A stretch of DNA of 64,000 nucleotides, taken from contig KN832556.1 of assembly GCA_000827205.1 (NCBI GenBank), positions 2,391,697 through 2,455,696 on the forward strand. The letters run 5' to 3'. This DNA is from Plicaturopsis crispa FD-325 SS-3 (Eukaryota > Basidiomycota > Agaricomycetes > Amylocorticiales > Amylocorticiaceae). Each line of letters opens with the position of its first letter. The first letter of the stretch is position 1. Below the pieces are notes generated by a model that saw only the letters and a program-made list of their open reading frames with translations, made no database searches and had not been told where the DNA came from. The position numbers and the translations under genes are program-made. Below are positions 48,539 to 60,066 of this stretch, piece by piece.

Positions 48539-50180
48539 TTTGCTCGTTTTCTGAAATCGCTGGAGGGATGCAGAATATTGCGCAGCGGCACCTGCATATA
48601 TAGCGCCTCGGGGTCAATTGTCCGCGCGAGTTTCCGCCCAGGCCGGCCGTCGCTGCGACTTGGATACGGTGCAGGTAGCGCAGTTGACAGGACGCCGATC
48701 ACGATTCGGGGTATGGATCCAGCCAGTATTGAGATGACGGGCCGTCTGCATGAGAATGATTTGCAAGAATACCCAAAACGAGTGTCGACGGTTTCAGCGG
48801 GCGCCACTATTTGCAGGCTGGATGGTTGCTAGTACTGTAATGGATTAGTGATCGACGAGGCGTTTGCAGGCTGAAGCGCGGCGATAACGACATCATTCTG
48901 AACGATGCCCGAGGGTCTCTGATGACGGGGGCTTACGGAGCACCGCTATCCACGCAAGACGATGCTAGAGAAAAACGAGAGATAAGTCAAGTACCCTTGG
49001 CGGCGCCATGACATAACAGCTGCACGAACGTACCGACGTAGATGCAGAACATCTCGTTTGGTCTACCCGTTGAAAGCAGCTCACGAACATGCAAGACCTG
49101 CACATCACACGCGCAAAGATGGAATCGTTCAGGCTGTCATGTTCGTAGATTGCGACAGTCAACGCAAAACATAACCTAGGTGGCACGCCGGAACTGTCGG
49201 AGCGCCCAAGATTATGCACTGAGAACTTGATGGTGCTCAGTTCGGAGAACAACCGGTGAGGACAGCATCATGTTTTGCATGAGAGCAATGCTCCAGAGCA
49301 GCATCTCAGGAATAGCCGCGGGAAGCGCTCTAGGCAGTAGAGAACGACTAGAGAACGCAACGAGGGGTTTGATGCGCGCCTAGCGAGCGCCGTCCGTGCT
49401 CTGGAGCAATGAGCAGAGTCGTTCTCCTGTATAGAGCTTAGCAATGGAAGTCGGCGTGAAGCAGGGATAACGAGAAACATAATTCTGTTTCCTTTTGGCA
49501 AGGAGCCCATGTTCTCTTTCCTTGTAATTTGTCTCGTCATGGACTGGCCATGTAGACAGCCGTGTGTTTCCCAGGTGTTTCCCGGGGCCAAGTCTTTGAA
49601 TGCGATCTGTATTTTCAAGATGGGCTTTCCATGCTATAACGAGGAAACATTTGCACGGAGGGGAGGCCAATCCCGGTCCAGCGATGCGTTGGAGAAAAAG
49701 CAGAGTCGATTGTCGTACTGTACATGTACATGGTTGAACCTTGAAGGCAAGATCGTCGAGCGCGTCGAGTCCGGATCCCGCGAAGCCATTCCCATGATCG
49801 CCTTCGTTCCTTGGTTCTCGACTCGACTCTGCTTCAGCCATTTCTCTCAAAGTTCAGTACGATTTCAAGGACGTTATGGGTCTCGAAACAGGATTCGGTT
49901 GGCAGAAACTCGAGGGTCCTCTCGTCGTCGCAATTGAATTTCTCTGGACGCACGACCATCAATTCAAGCAGCAAGATTAGAGCGTGACCCCTACCGCCCC
50001 AAAGTCGTCATTACGCTCCTACGGTCTCTGGGATGAAGGTTGAGACTAATTCTGCCAGCACAAAAATTGACGTTGTCTCGACGTCATGAACACAGCATGT
50101 GCGATAACTTTCCCCTGCTTTTGCGCCTCATAAAAAGAGACGCGCAAATGTTCCGCACGCCTAACGCCCACTGCGCATCC
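48539..50180. other. 1.6-kb intergenic stretch, nothing recognised
   Basis: Several 90-150-codon ORFs overlap on both strands and none shows a domain, signal peptide or plausible splicing. A short inverted repeat, CTCCAGAGCA at about 49291 and TGCTCTGGAG at about 49397, frames a 100-bp segment. The promoter of ALDH paralogue 3 must lie in the first part. Confidence 0.4.
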
Positions 50181-50893
50181 ATGCTTTCCCTCACCAACGC
50201 AATCACAGTTTTGTCCTTGGTTTTGGGCTCTCATGCTCGGACGACTCGGACGGGCAGTCGTCGCGGCGGCCTTGCTCGAGGCATTATAGCTGCCATCATT
50301 GTCCGTGAGTTTTTACGCCGCAAATTCGCGAACATCATAACTGACAGATCTTTGGCATCCTCAAAGCCATCATCGTCGGCCTTGCACTCTGTCTTTGCTG
50401 CATTTTCGCCTTCAGGCGGCGCCGCGCGCGACAGAACATGCAGCCTCAGGCCAACGCAGGGCCCATGGCGTTCCTCCACCCTGGACAAACCCAGCCCGCT
50501 TCGCAATACCCGAACTCAAACCCGGTCACGTCACATGCACCGGGACAGAGTGGCGGTGCTCAAGCTGAGCCTTACGGAGCTCCCAGCTATCCTCCACCCC
50601 ATAATGCTCAGCCGCCCCCTCCCGGATACAAGACCGATGTTCCAGGGAGTGCGTACCCTGATCAAGCAGGTGCCGGCTCTTTCGCACCGGTAGGTTCTTA
50701 CTTTGTCTTTACCTTGCCAGCGTGTGTCTGATAGGTCGGGTTTCATTGTAGCCCCCCGGGCCTCCTCCCAGTGCTCATCACCCCGTGCGCAGTACCATGC
50801 TTGTTACGTTTAAACGCACGTGCTCATTTTTCTTCTCTCATGCAGCCGGAGACCGGACATTTTGTTGGTGGATTCCGCGACAACAATGTCTGA
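50181..50893 (+). CDS. Small single-pass membrane protein with Pro-rich cytosolic tail
   Basis: The model begins at the ATG at 50181 with a signal peptide (MLSLTNAITVLSLVLGSHA), then a short Arg/Gly-rich ectodomain. A single membrane helix is formed by joining AAII to IFGILKAIIVGLALCLCCIFAF, with cysteines at its cytosolic edge that could be palmitoylated, followed by the stop-transfer run RRRRAR. The tail is rich in Pro, Gln, Gly and Tyr (PPPGYKTD, PPGPPPSAHHP) and ends GHFVGGFRDNNV before TGA at 50891. Such short proteins with PPxY-like tails are common in Agaricomycetes and their function is unknown. Two donor sites (GTCCGT, GTGCGC) are weak, so exon edges could shift. Confidence 0.6.
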
Positions 50894-51332
50894 TGAAGCG
50901 GTCGCATAGCATGCGTTCTTTCTTCCGGTCTATCCTACCTGTAACGCCGTCACTATCTACGGATCTACTACTTTCTTGAATTTCCTGTCTCGCGCGATTG
51001 CAAATGAGTGCATGCATACCGGAATGGCATCATTACCCTCGCACTCTAATCCTCCTGCCTACTGATCATTCTTCGCAGATTTGATTCGACCGAATCCGCC
51101 ACTTTGCAGCTCTAGCATCCAGGTATGGTGGTCACCCGCTCTCCGGTATGGACATACACTGATGCCGACATTTACTAGCCGCGTTCCTAATTCCAATCGA
51201 CGACGCGGCAAGAGACTTTGCCTCGCTCCAACCACTATGTTGGATCGACAATCATGTTTGCCGCTTGCACGTCGGCTATGACTACGTCGGCATGCACATT
51301 CTACTTATCGGCTGATGCCACAGGTCGGCGCG
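50894..51332. other. Intergenic region, nothing recognised
   Basis: About 440 bp between convergently oriented genes. No coding or repeat signal seen. Confidence 0.45.
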
Positions 51333-52160
51333 CTATGCTGAGCGGCCTCGTAAATGACGTCTCCCCCGCCTGCGGATCCTAATCTTTCTAGGTTCCTCAT
51401 TAGGACTCTCACAGGTCGACCACTGGTTCTGGATATTGATCATCGGAGGTCGCACTCCCTCCACATCTGTCATCCCGACCGCGGTATCCTCTGTGTCTCT
51501 CGGAAGCTGGGGCATCTCGTCTACCGCCAAACCACGGATCTCGCGTTGCGTAGCAAGGTAGGCTGCGGCCTGTCGCTCCAGTCGTTCCCGGTTCGCCCTA
51601 GCCTCTATGACGGACCTGTGCAGCGCCTCCAGACACCTATTGGCCTCGAATATGGCGGGCGCAATTCGCTCGTCGCGTTCCATCCTGTCGCGCTCCACGG
51701 CGTCGTCGTCGTATGACCGGTCCAGGCCGCGCTCACTCTCGAACTCGAGCCACAGCAACGCGTCGAATCGGAGAGCAAATTCGTCGACCAAATTCTGTCG
51801 CTCCGGCATCAGGATGTTCTGAACCAACCAGACGCGCTCCGCATCCCGCTCGTCGCGCCCCGGCGTGGTTTCGGCAGGTCCGATCAAGCCAAGTGCCTCG
51901 TGTCGCTTCTGGACGATGATGTTGTCGACTCCTTCGAGGCTGCGCAGGAACCTGCTCACGAGCTGACGGCAGCATCCCTGGATATCGATCGTGTTGTATA
52001 GGCCGTGGGGATTTATGGGAGTGGCGTCAAGCACGGTGGAACGCGTCGGATCGACCTGGGCGAGGTGGTGTTGAGCAATGCCGGGTAGCTCGTGCCAGGA
52101 TTTTGCCGTGTAGGTGTACGGGCGTATCGTGTGGCAAGGCGATTTGAATGTGGTATACAT
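51333..52160 (-). CDS. Unrecognised single-exon protein, 275 residues
   Basis: I do not recognise this protein. The open frame extends upstream to 52415, but the ATG at 52160 (MYTTFKSPCHTIRPY) is preferred because a TATATAAG box lies about 55 bp upstream (52220-52213) and the extension looks like leader sequence. The first 100 residues are mixed, with KSWHELPGIAQHHLAQVD. The rest is strongly charged and mostly helical (DRMERDERIAPAIFEANRCLEALHRSVIEARANRERLERQAA), probably a coiled coil, and the C-terminus is basic (KIRIRRRGRRHLRGR). The absence of introns is unusual in this window. It is divergent from DAP1, with 265 bp between starts. Confidence 0.55.
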   Translation of the reverse strand: MYTTFKSPCHTIRPYTYTAKSWHELPGIAQHHLAQVDPTRSTVLDATPINPHGLYNTIDIQGCCRQLVSRFLRSLEGVDNIIVQKRHEALGLIGPAETTPGRDERDAERVWLVQNILMPERQNLVDEFALRFDALLWLEFESERGLDRSYDDDAVERDRMERDERIAPAIFEANRCLEALHRSVIEARANRERLERQAAAYLATQREIRGLAVDEMPQLPRDTEDTAVGMTDVEGVRPPMINIQNQWSTCESPNEEPRKIRIRRRGRRHLRGRSA

Positions 52161-52212
52161 GGAGAGCGTTGGGAGAGGTTGGGAGTCATAATGTCCAAAC
52201 AGAACGAGTGTA

Positions 52213-52220
52213 CTTATATA
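52213..52220 (-). promoter_or_regulatory. TATA box of the single-exon gene
   Basis: TATATAAG read on the minus strand, about 55 bp before the ATG at 52160. It is the clearest TATA element in the window and supports the shorter start. Confidence 0.5.
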
Positions 52221-52425
52221 CAGCGGTCGATATACTACATTTCTTTCGTCGTTTGACACCCTGTGATATGTGCTACCGCCTGTCGTGATATGACCGTCTC
52301 TGAGTCTTTGTGCAGTCTTTGTTTCGAGTATTTCTGAATGGTGTGTGTACATCGGCAGACACGCGGCTACTTGACTTCCCACTTGTCCAAGTGACGCACG
52401 AATCGTAGGCGGCAATAGCCGAGCA

Positions 52426-53051
52426 ATGCTTTCGCTGCTGATTTACGGTGTCCTGCTCGCAATTCCCCTTGCTATATTGTCTCGTCGCTTGCTTTCTTCA
52501 AAGCCCACGCCCAGCGCTCGTCCCGACCCACCCAAAGCATCTTCGTCCGAAGAAAAGCCCCAGAAATCGATAATGCAGGCGCCTAGAACCGACCTCGCGC
52601 CGCCCAAGGATGATCCATTCACGCTCGAGCAGTTGAAGCAGTATGACGGCTCGAACGCATCCAAACCAATCTACGTTGCGATCAAAGGCAAGCCTCACAT
52701 TGTAATGCTCGTTCATGCATGGCTTCGTACTGAGTTGTGACTGGTACAGGGACTGTATTCGACGTGTCCCACAAGCACGACGTGTATGGGCAGGGGAAGT
52801 CCTACAACGTCTTTGCGGGGAAGGATGGCTCTAAGGGACTGGGGATGTCGAGTCTGAAGCTGGAGGACGCTGTCCCCGACTACAGTGGATTGGACGAGAA
52901 AGACTTGAAGGTTCTGAACGACTGGCACGCTTTCTTCTCGTGAGCCTATCTCTCTTACCTTTCCCGTGTGCCTTCTCAGCGGCTTCACAGAAAACGCTAC
53001 AACGTAGTCGGGAAAGTCGTCGATCTCCCTACGGCTGTTGCGAACCTATGA
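52426..53051 (+). CDS. DAP1: Dap1/PGRMC-like cytochrome b5-fold haem protein
   Basis: Three exons (52426-52687, 52750-52939, 52991-53051) give 170 residues. An N-terminal membrane anchor (MLSLLIYGVLLAIPLAILSRRLL) leads to a Pro/Ser-rich linker. The cytochrome b5-like domain has FTLEQLKQYDG, PIYVAIKGTVFDVS, KSYNVFAGKDGSKGLG with the family Tyr that coordinates haem, and a C-terminal KRYNVVGKVVD. Dap1 proteins bind haem and support cytochrome P450 enzymes of sterol synthesis at the ER. The first intron has a GC donor (GCAAGC) in this model. Every GT alternative breaks the frame into TVFDVS. It is convergent with the G alpha gene. Confidence 0.9.
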
Positions 53052-53587
53052 ATAACAGGTTGTACATATATCCTGCATGCCATATCCTGCATGCCCTATC
53101 TCCAGTCCGTATCTCGTCTTTGAGCAGTTCTCCTATGGGCCCGCTAGTTGCTCGACATCATTGTTTGTACTTACACGAATACACCGCTTTCCATCCTCAC
53201 AAACTGCTGACGAAATGAGCGTGTTCCGAAGTTGTTAGGTATTGTGCGTAACGTAATTGGAGTTGGTCCTGCGTGACAATGGCATCCGCACTGCGTGGAC
53301 GGCGAGAACGACAGGTTATAAACTGACGCCATCGAAGTCGATCACATTAGGTACATGAATCCAAAAAATATGAGGAATAGAAAACGGATAGAAATGCGGC
53401 CATAAGTGGGGTATGATAAGCTTGAACATCTCCCCAGGTGGAGCAAATAAAGAGGCGATGAACAGAATGGCAGTAGGAAATGATATAAAGCATGTGGAAG
53501 GCCGGATGCACGAACGGTAGATGGCGTAGAAGTGAGAGACAACGGACGGAGCAGCATGGCCATGAGTCATGTACAGCAGCGCACAGG
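53052..53587. other. Intergenic region between convergent DAP1 and G alpha genes
   Basis: About 535 bp. Two adjacent copies of ATATCCTGCATGCC at about 53067-53094 form a short direct repeat. No gene seen. Confidence 0.45.
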
Positions 53588-55005
53588 CTAGAGAAGACCG
53601 CACTCGCGCAGGTGCAATTGCAGGAGGATATCCTGGATAGCGCTCAACACGACTGTAGATTGACGTTAGCAATGCTTCGAGGCAAGAAGTGGAGGTCCTT
53701 ACATTTGATCTGCTGCGTATCCGTGGCACACGTGTAGTGCGCGTATATTTGCTTGGTCGCAGCGCTTTGGTTGAGCGAGACGAACCTGTGCAGCAAGTAA
53801 TCGCAGGCAGCATCGTAGTTATCTCCGCCTTGATAATCTGGGAAGTAATCCCCGAGTGGTGAGCGGGGCAACTTCTCGGCGAAAAGATCGATCTTGTTGA
53901 GGAAAAGAATCTATGATTCGATGGGTGAGTGATGCAAATGTACACTGGGAAGGAATATTACGAACGATTGAGGTCTTGACAAACCACCGCGAGTTGCAGA
54001 TCGAGTCAAACAACGTCAGCGCTTCTTGCATTCGGTTCTAAAAACAGGTGAGAGGTCTGCGCAGGAACGGGGTCAAATGAGCCACTTACGACGCTTTCAT
54101 CCTCGTACAACATCTGGTCATACTCGCTCAAACTGACTAGGAACACCAGTGCTGTGACATTCTCGAAGCAGTGTATCCATTTTTTCCGCTCGCTCCGCTG
54201 GCCACCGACATCGAACAGCTTGTATGTGAGCTCCCCGACCTTGAAGGTTGTCTCGGTGATACCCGTAGTCTTCACACGAGAACGGAGGATATCCTGGTCG
54301 GTCGGAAGGTAGCCGGGGGATGCCATCCGGTCCATAGAGTTGAAGTAGTAGACGGCACTGTCGTTCAGCTGGAACTCCCGGGACCGGCGGACGGCCTCTT
54401 TGACGCCCGGGTCGCGCCAGAGTCCTCGAACAGCATCAACGACATCTCGAGGAAGAATCTCCGCTTCTATTTGCATAGGGAGGGATAGAACAGCAGCACG
54501 GCGTGCATCATTCTGGGGAGAGAGCGAGATGTCGAGTTGGGGCATAGCCTCGAGGATGGCGCTACGGTGAACGTTCATTATGCAAGTTGGGACGACGAAG
54601 AGGTAAGACATACCGCATAGACTGAATAGTGTTCGAGAAGATGATTTCTTTGTACGAGTCTCGCTCTTGGTCGTTGTACCCGCCATGGTGAATGAGCTTC
54701 ATTTGCTTCAGAACCGTCGACTATAGATGGCGTCGAACATCAGGAGGTTGCATCTAAGTTAGCGTTGGCAACACGCACCTTTCCAGACTCTCCAGCTCCG
54801 AGTAGAAGCATCTTGATTTCGTTTTTGGCCATCATACGGTCCCGCTTGAGCTGGTTCTCGATCTCATCGTTGCCTACACAAACGATTCGTCAGCAACTGA
54901 AGACGACGAGCGCCAACGACGGTTCGATGCCAGGCAACTACGAGAAGTCCTATACGCACGAGCTTTCGCATCGCTGTCGATCTCTGAGGACTGAACACAA
55001 CCCAT
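53588..55005 (-). CDS. Heterotrimeric G-protein alpha subunit, Gi-like
   Basis: The minus-strand gene runs from the ATG at 55005 to the stop at 53588 and encodes about 350 residues. The N-terminus MGCVQSSE has Gly2 and Cys3 for myristoylation and palmitoylation. GTPase motifs are all present: GAGESGKST (P-loop), the switch I Arg-Thr pair in [21 protein letters not shown] (switch II), FLNKIDLF and TCATDT. The C-terminus ends LRECGLL, with a Cys at position -4 as in Gi-class subunits (Neurospora GNA-1, yeast Gpa1-like). It acts at the plasma membrane downstream of seven-helix receptors, in fungi typically nutrient or pheromone sensing. Which basidiomycete subgroup it belongs to cannot be settled by eye. 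Confidence 0.94.
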
Positions 55006-56028
55006 TTCTGTGCAGTGGCGGCGGCGCTGGTGACGAGGCTGGCAGGTGAATAAGAGGGAGAAGGAGAAAGAGGGAAGAAAAGAGCGCAAGGATGAGAAAG
55101 CCTGCCGCTAGACTACGCAAGGGGACTCGCAGACGATAAGTCCAGAGAGGAGAAGGAAATAAGACAAGAACAAGGACGTTGTGTGTTCTGGTTCGTCGTT
55201 GTCTTTGCCGACGACTTGATGAGGAAGCACCGTGCTTATGTCAGCGTCGCCGGATATGTTTTTACCCTTTCATTTTACAACCGGAAATGATACACGTCTG
55301 GTCCCGATTCCACGACATGCGGCCCCCGCCTCAACCCAACAACATCGTTAGCGCCGCGAGCGCGCCCACTGCCCCGACTCTGCAGTCTCGCAGGCTGGTC
55401 TCAGCCTCGTTTCCAAATCCTCAGAGTGGGCATTACCGCCGGAGTGACGGCAAAAAACTCGTGGGAATTCTGGTTGGACCGTTTTTTGTTAAGTACGCAG
55501 TTCCAGTGGCAATTAACCATAAAGAACTCAAAACACTGGATGAACCAGGAGTATGCCAGGGGTGCATAGCATTGCACAACAATTCAGTGCTCTGTCCTAG
55601 CTGCAGGAAGAAAACTCAGACCGGTGGCTTGCACAGAATGACGTTACATGGTTTTTCGAGTGTCAGGGCCGGATGACGGAAGCAGGCAAGGATGGAAGCT
55701 AGTCGTGCGGCGAGGCTTATTTGGGGCTAAAGCAGGTGGTCCTGACGTTCAGAGAGAACAAGGGTGTGTTGATAGACAAGGAACTAGGTAGATATATGAG
55801 CTGTACTTGTACGAACAGAACGAGCATGCAGGCCAGACTAGTGTTCATCCCAACTGCGGCATCCAGCCCCTTGCCCTGCGTACACACGCAGGAGCGCCAC
55901 TCAGCATCACCTGGGACCTCATCTGCAGTACTGCACGCTTTCACACCGCCCCCTTGCGCAGCCACCTTGCGTGTCGATAGCAGCATGCCACCGCGCTACC
56001 CAATTCACGCCACCGACCCAGCAGCTCT
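55006..56028. other. Start of repeat-rich region, no recognised gene
   Basis: The ORF at 55179-55676 has two CxxC pairs near its end (CQGC, CPSC) but no known domain and no consistent start. It may be a repeat remnant. The sequence becomes C-rich and low in complexity from about 55,860. Confidence 0.4.
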
Positions 56029-56470
56029 GTAGCAGCACCGTGCGCGGTCACGCCACCTCTGTGCGCATCCACAGCAGCACGCCACTGTTCTGCCCGCTCG
56101 CGTCGCCACCTATCCCTCCATAGCAGCACCGTACACGTCCGCACGGGCACCTTACGCATTGGCAGCACGCCGTTGCACCACCCGCTTGCATTGCTGCCCA
56201 TCCCCTCCGTAGCAGCACCGCACGCGGTTACGCCGCCTCTTTGTGCATCCACAGCAGCATCCCGCTGGCTGCCCGCTCACGCCACCGCCCATCTCTGTAG
56301 CGGTGCCGTACTCGTCCGCACTGGCACCTTGCGCATCGGCAGCACACTGCTGCGCCACCCGCTTGCGTCGCTGCCCATCCCGTAGCAGTGCCGTATACGT
56401 CCGCTCAGCCACCTTGCCCATTGACAGCACACCGTTGTGCCACCCGCTTGTGCCACCACCCGGCACCACA
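56029..56470. repeat. Degenerate minisatellite, about 180-bp period
   Basis: GTAGCAGCACCG-type unit starts occur at 56029, 56209 and 56382 (the last as GTAGCAGTGCCG), giving periods of 180 and 173 bp. The units share CGCATCCACAGCAGCA, GTCCGCACNGGCACCTT and CACCCGCTTGC blocks. Each unit contains a half-unit of about 90 bp. The region reads as His/Pro/Ala/Ser-rich in several frames, so the ORFs over it are by-products of the repeat. Confidence 0.75.
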
Positions 56471-56739
56471 TAGCAGTGACCCGCGGCCACGTCGCCTCCT
56501 TGCAAGTTCTACATATGAGCCCGGCCCCTCAAGACATGCGCTGCCACATACGCACGCACAGCGCTCTGGTGACGAACATCCGTTTGGGGTTGGCACTAGG
56601 GTGTTTCAACCAGGTGAGTTTCAGTGCACATTTTTATTTGCTCTTGTCATTTCCCGCTCCACTGCGTATGCCACCTCCGTCGGGTCTCGCCAAGGCCCTG
56701 TGTGAGTGTGGCTGAAATAGTTGAAGTGGGAACAGGGAG

Positions 56740-57801
56740 CCCAATATGCCACTCTGTACTCACGTCTTACATTTTCTCTTAGGCTATGCATCTATCTATT
56801 GCCAATGCCGTGCCCCTCGATCCCTCCCAAGACCAGTGCTGTCCACCCACCTATCCCCATGCCCACTATCTCTTAATCACCCACGTACATCTTTTCGTCT
56901 TTCATACCATGTTGATTATGTGTATGTCATCTATGTCCTCCCCTTTTTATTTTTCTTTGTTCTTGTTATGCCCTGTGCATGCCCCCCCTCCCCCCCAGTG
57001 CACCCCTCCTTGACCAACCCCTGGGCCAATCCCCGAGGGTCTTCGTGTCCGGTTATATGGGGGCAAGTGGAGGGTGTATGCTTTTTACAGGAGCCATGCC
57101 AGTTTCGTTTTTCGGACTTTTTAGTGTTTGGCAGCTTTTTATATAGGGAATCCATGATGGTTCGTTTTTTCGGACCTTTTAGTGACCCTCCATGTGAGCC
57201 TCGAGGCACGGTGAAGCCAGCTGTACACAGGATCGAGAAAAAATCCATAATCATATGACTTAGCAGTGAATCTGTAAAAGCAGCCTGAATCTGTAGCAGT
57301 AGGATTTCAAAATAGGCATTACAATGCAGACAGTAACTTACTGTACAGTATATTAATGGTAAAATTGTAATGTTCCGAGGCATTAACTAGTGCATAAGAT
57401 TATAATGTTTCTACAAGTACTGGTGAAGATGCCACACGCCGCGAATGGCAAATAGCGACAAGCGTTGCGACAACGAGTGTGATGCTTGTCGCTTGTCATT
57501 GTCCGCTACATTGCCGTCGTGCGCCTAATAGACTGGAGTCACAAAGGAGAAAGAGGAGACCAGGTAAGTGCACCGTCCCATCTTCCCCGCGCACCTTCCC
57601 ATCTCCACTGCAGCAGCTCACCTCCCGCGCATGCTGTCCCACATCTAAGCTGACCCACCTCAACCCCTCTCTGACACTCACGTGACTTATCAAGGGCCGG
57701 AGTAAATCAACATGTAGAGAGTAGCGACACGCCGATTATTAGAGGAATTAAAAATTATATTCATGCCTACACTATAAAACTCCCTCAACCGTTGCAACCG
57801 C
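56740..57801. other. Spacer upstream of the MULE-like pseudogene
   Basis: No gene is recognised. Two diverged direct copies of a block ending CGGAC(C/T)TTTTAGTG lie at about 57090-57125 and 57150-57184. A 12-bp palindrome (TACTGTACAGTA) occurs at about 57340 and a 9-bp inverted repeat GCGACAAGC/GCTTGTCGC at about 57455-57495. Element ends for the MULE could lie here, but I could not pair any TIR with the right side. Confidence 0.35.
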
Positions 57802-60066
57802 ATGGAAAATACAGCCACTGGATCTACAGGGAGGTGCTCAAAATCAAAATGCAATCAGGTGTTGCCCGAAGGATACAAGTACAAGACTTGTGAGCACTGT
57901 TGGGAGGTAGATAGGGTGGGCACTCAGGCCCGTCGCAACAAGCGGAAACACGAAGCAGAGGATGCGGCGGACTCTGGCAGGAGTGCCCCCTCATACATTA
58001 GCCTGCTAAGCATGCAAGGACCCGTCAGTCCGGGAGCTGAGGGAGGGCATAACGGAATGACTACCGTACCTGGACGCGACGAAGGTAGGGACGGAGGTAG
58101 GAACTCTGGATTGGAGGAACAACAAGGAAAGGTAAGTTTTGATACAGTACACCTTTTCTACATGAGAGTACTAACCAGAGAGGGAACGGGACGGCAGGGA
58201 CCGATAGTCTACTCAGATGCTCAGCACCTATTCACGGCACTTCAAAGCTGCTTCAAAGCTCAAAATGTCTTCTTCCACGGAAGGTTTGTCATGCCTGTGG
58301 ATCCGTTAGTGACGGAGAAAGAGCACGTGCAGATGATGGCTCATGAGGTGTGGAAAGTGACGGGATATCGCTTCAGATATGGTAATTAATTTACAACGAG
58401 TGGTCAGAATAGAACTGAAAGTACGGGCAGGGTTTGCGATCACGCACAATTGAAGGAAGGACATAAAACGAGAATGTGGTGCTGCCAAGACAAGGGCAGG
58501 AAGCAGCAGGCAAGACCCTCACAGAGGCCCGAGGCGAAGCACCGCGATAACTTAGGGATGAAGCGGTATAACTGTCGCAGCCGTCTCCATATATCATGTC
58601 GCAAAGAGAAAGACATGGACTCATGTATCATCACCCTCCATATCGAGCATCACACCACGCACAATCCATACTACGATGTCACGATGCCTGCCGAGGCATC
58701 GCAGATGATACGAGAGGGGCTGGAGTGGAGCACACCAAACTCCCTCGTCCCAAAAATTTGAGCGCTGTACCCGGTGGTCATGCCAAACCAGATCCACAAG
58801 GCATGGACTGCAATGAGCGAGATCTTGTAGAAACACGACCAGATACAGCTGCCGTCCGCAAGGATATTGCTCGGCGAGTTCCTAGACAAGGTGGACCTCT
58901 TCGAACCAGATGTTGTGGAGGGGATCGAGCAGCTCTGCTGGGGAATGAAGAAAATCGCAGGCCCCTTGAGTGGGAAGATTGTCGAAGTCAGACTGAAGGC
59001 AACCTGTAAGCGCGTCGAACCAATATTACGGGGGAGAAGTCAGCACTAACGGAAAACGATAGATGGGACAAACGCAAAGCACCTCAGACTTTATACGGTG
59101 CTGGGGGAGTACGATAACGCCGGGTTTCCGCTGTCATATTGCCTTCTGTCAACTGCTTCGTCAATTGAAATCAGAAAGCGTGCGACAGAGCTTAAAAATT
59201 GGGCGCAGTGCCTGCGCAGCGCGTACAAAGTCGTGCCACGTTTCGTCCACACCGATAAAGATATGGCATAGGTGGCATTGACGACGAGGTCGAGGGGGCA
59301 GCCCGGTGTCTGGATGGAAGCAAAGCACCAACTTTGCTGGTGGCATGCTTGGAAAAGCTTGCGAGAGCGCTGGCGAAAAACAAGCTCTCAACGACACCAT
59401 ACGATGCGGAGCGCGCCATGAAAGAATTCTGCTTCATTGACTCCATGTTTGTCCCCCCTGGCTGCAGTGACACCGATGAGTACGAAGGCGGGAACCTGGA
59501 AAACTACTCGATTCCCGAGCCCTTACCAGTACCCAATCACGGACCACCCACCTTGTCACCTACAGCTGCACCGCCGCCCGCAGGAACCATCCAATGGCCA
59601 TGCACACCGTCCGCACCATTCGCATCTCTGCCAGCTGAAAGCCAACTGAGGCCAAATAGCCTTTGTATTTGTATTCTGGTTCCAACAGTCCCACCCACGA
59701 TCGGTCCCCCTGCTCCCGACGCATGCGGCGAGTCAGGGTCTGGCACCACCGCTAATATCATGCCAATTGTGCCCTTGACGCAGGGGACGGGCTTGAAGTT
59801 GAGGATCCCGGCTAGACCATCTGCAATCAAATCTGAGCCGCCGGCCACAGCGACTGATCATCTAGAAAGATCAAGGCGTACCTTTTGTCCACCCGAATTG
59901 CGGTCGCATATCATTGACATCTTCGAGCGGCATTTTTCATTTTTGTGCTCATCCACTCATCCCCGGGTACTCGCATCCAAGCCCCGCAGGCATACGTGAA
60001 TGGGCTGTGAGGATGATGTATGAGTTCTGTGTGAAGAACGATCTACATAAGCAGCCATTGATGTGA
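57802..60066 (+). pseudogene. Broken MULE-like transposase gene
   Basis: The start MENTATGSTGRCSKSKC carries a Cys cluster (CSKSKC, CEHC) and a basic stretch. A second Cys/His module follows (MWCCQDKGRK, KHRDNLGMKRYNC). The MULE transposase core is recognisable: KATYGTNAKHL after splicing, EYDNAGFPLSYCLLST, FVHTDKDMA and KHQLCWWH. It then shifts frame into TTPYDAERAMKEFCFIDSMF and again into AHPLIPGYSHPSPAGIREWAV before a stop at 60066. In-frame stops lie at 58759, 58828 and 59269, and frameshifts near 59370 and 59940. The usual first catalytic Asp position reads Lys. The domain seems 3-prime truncated. This family is multicopy in Agaricomycetes, from memory of similar proteins. Confidence 0.72.

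Noticed and set aside
57338-57350. TACTGTACAGTA palindrome as an element end
   Set aside because: It is short and AT-rich, with no partner copy near the MULE-like pseudogene.
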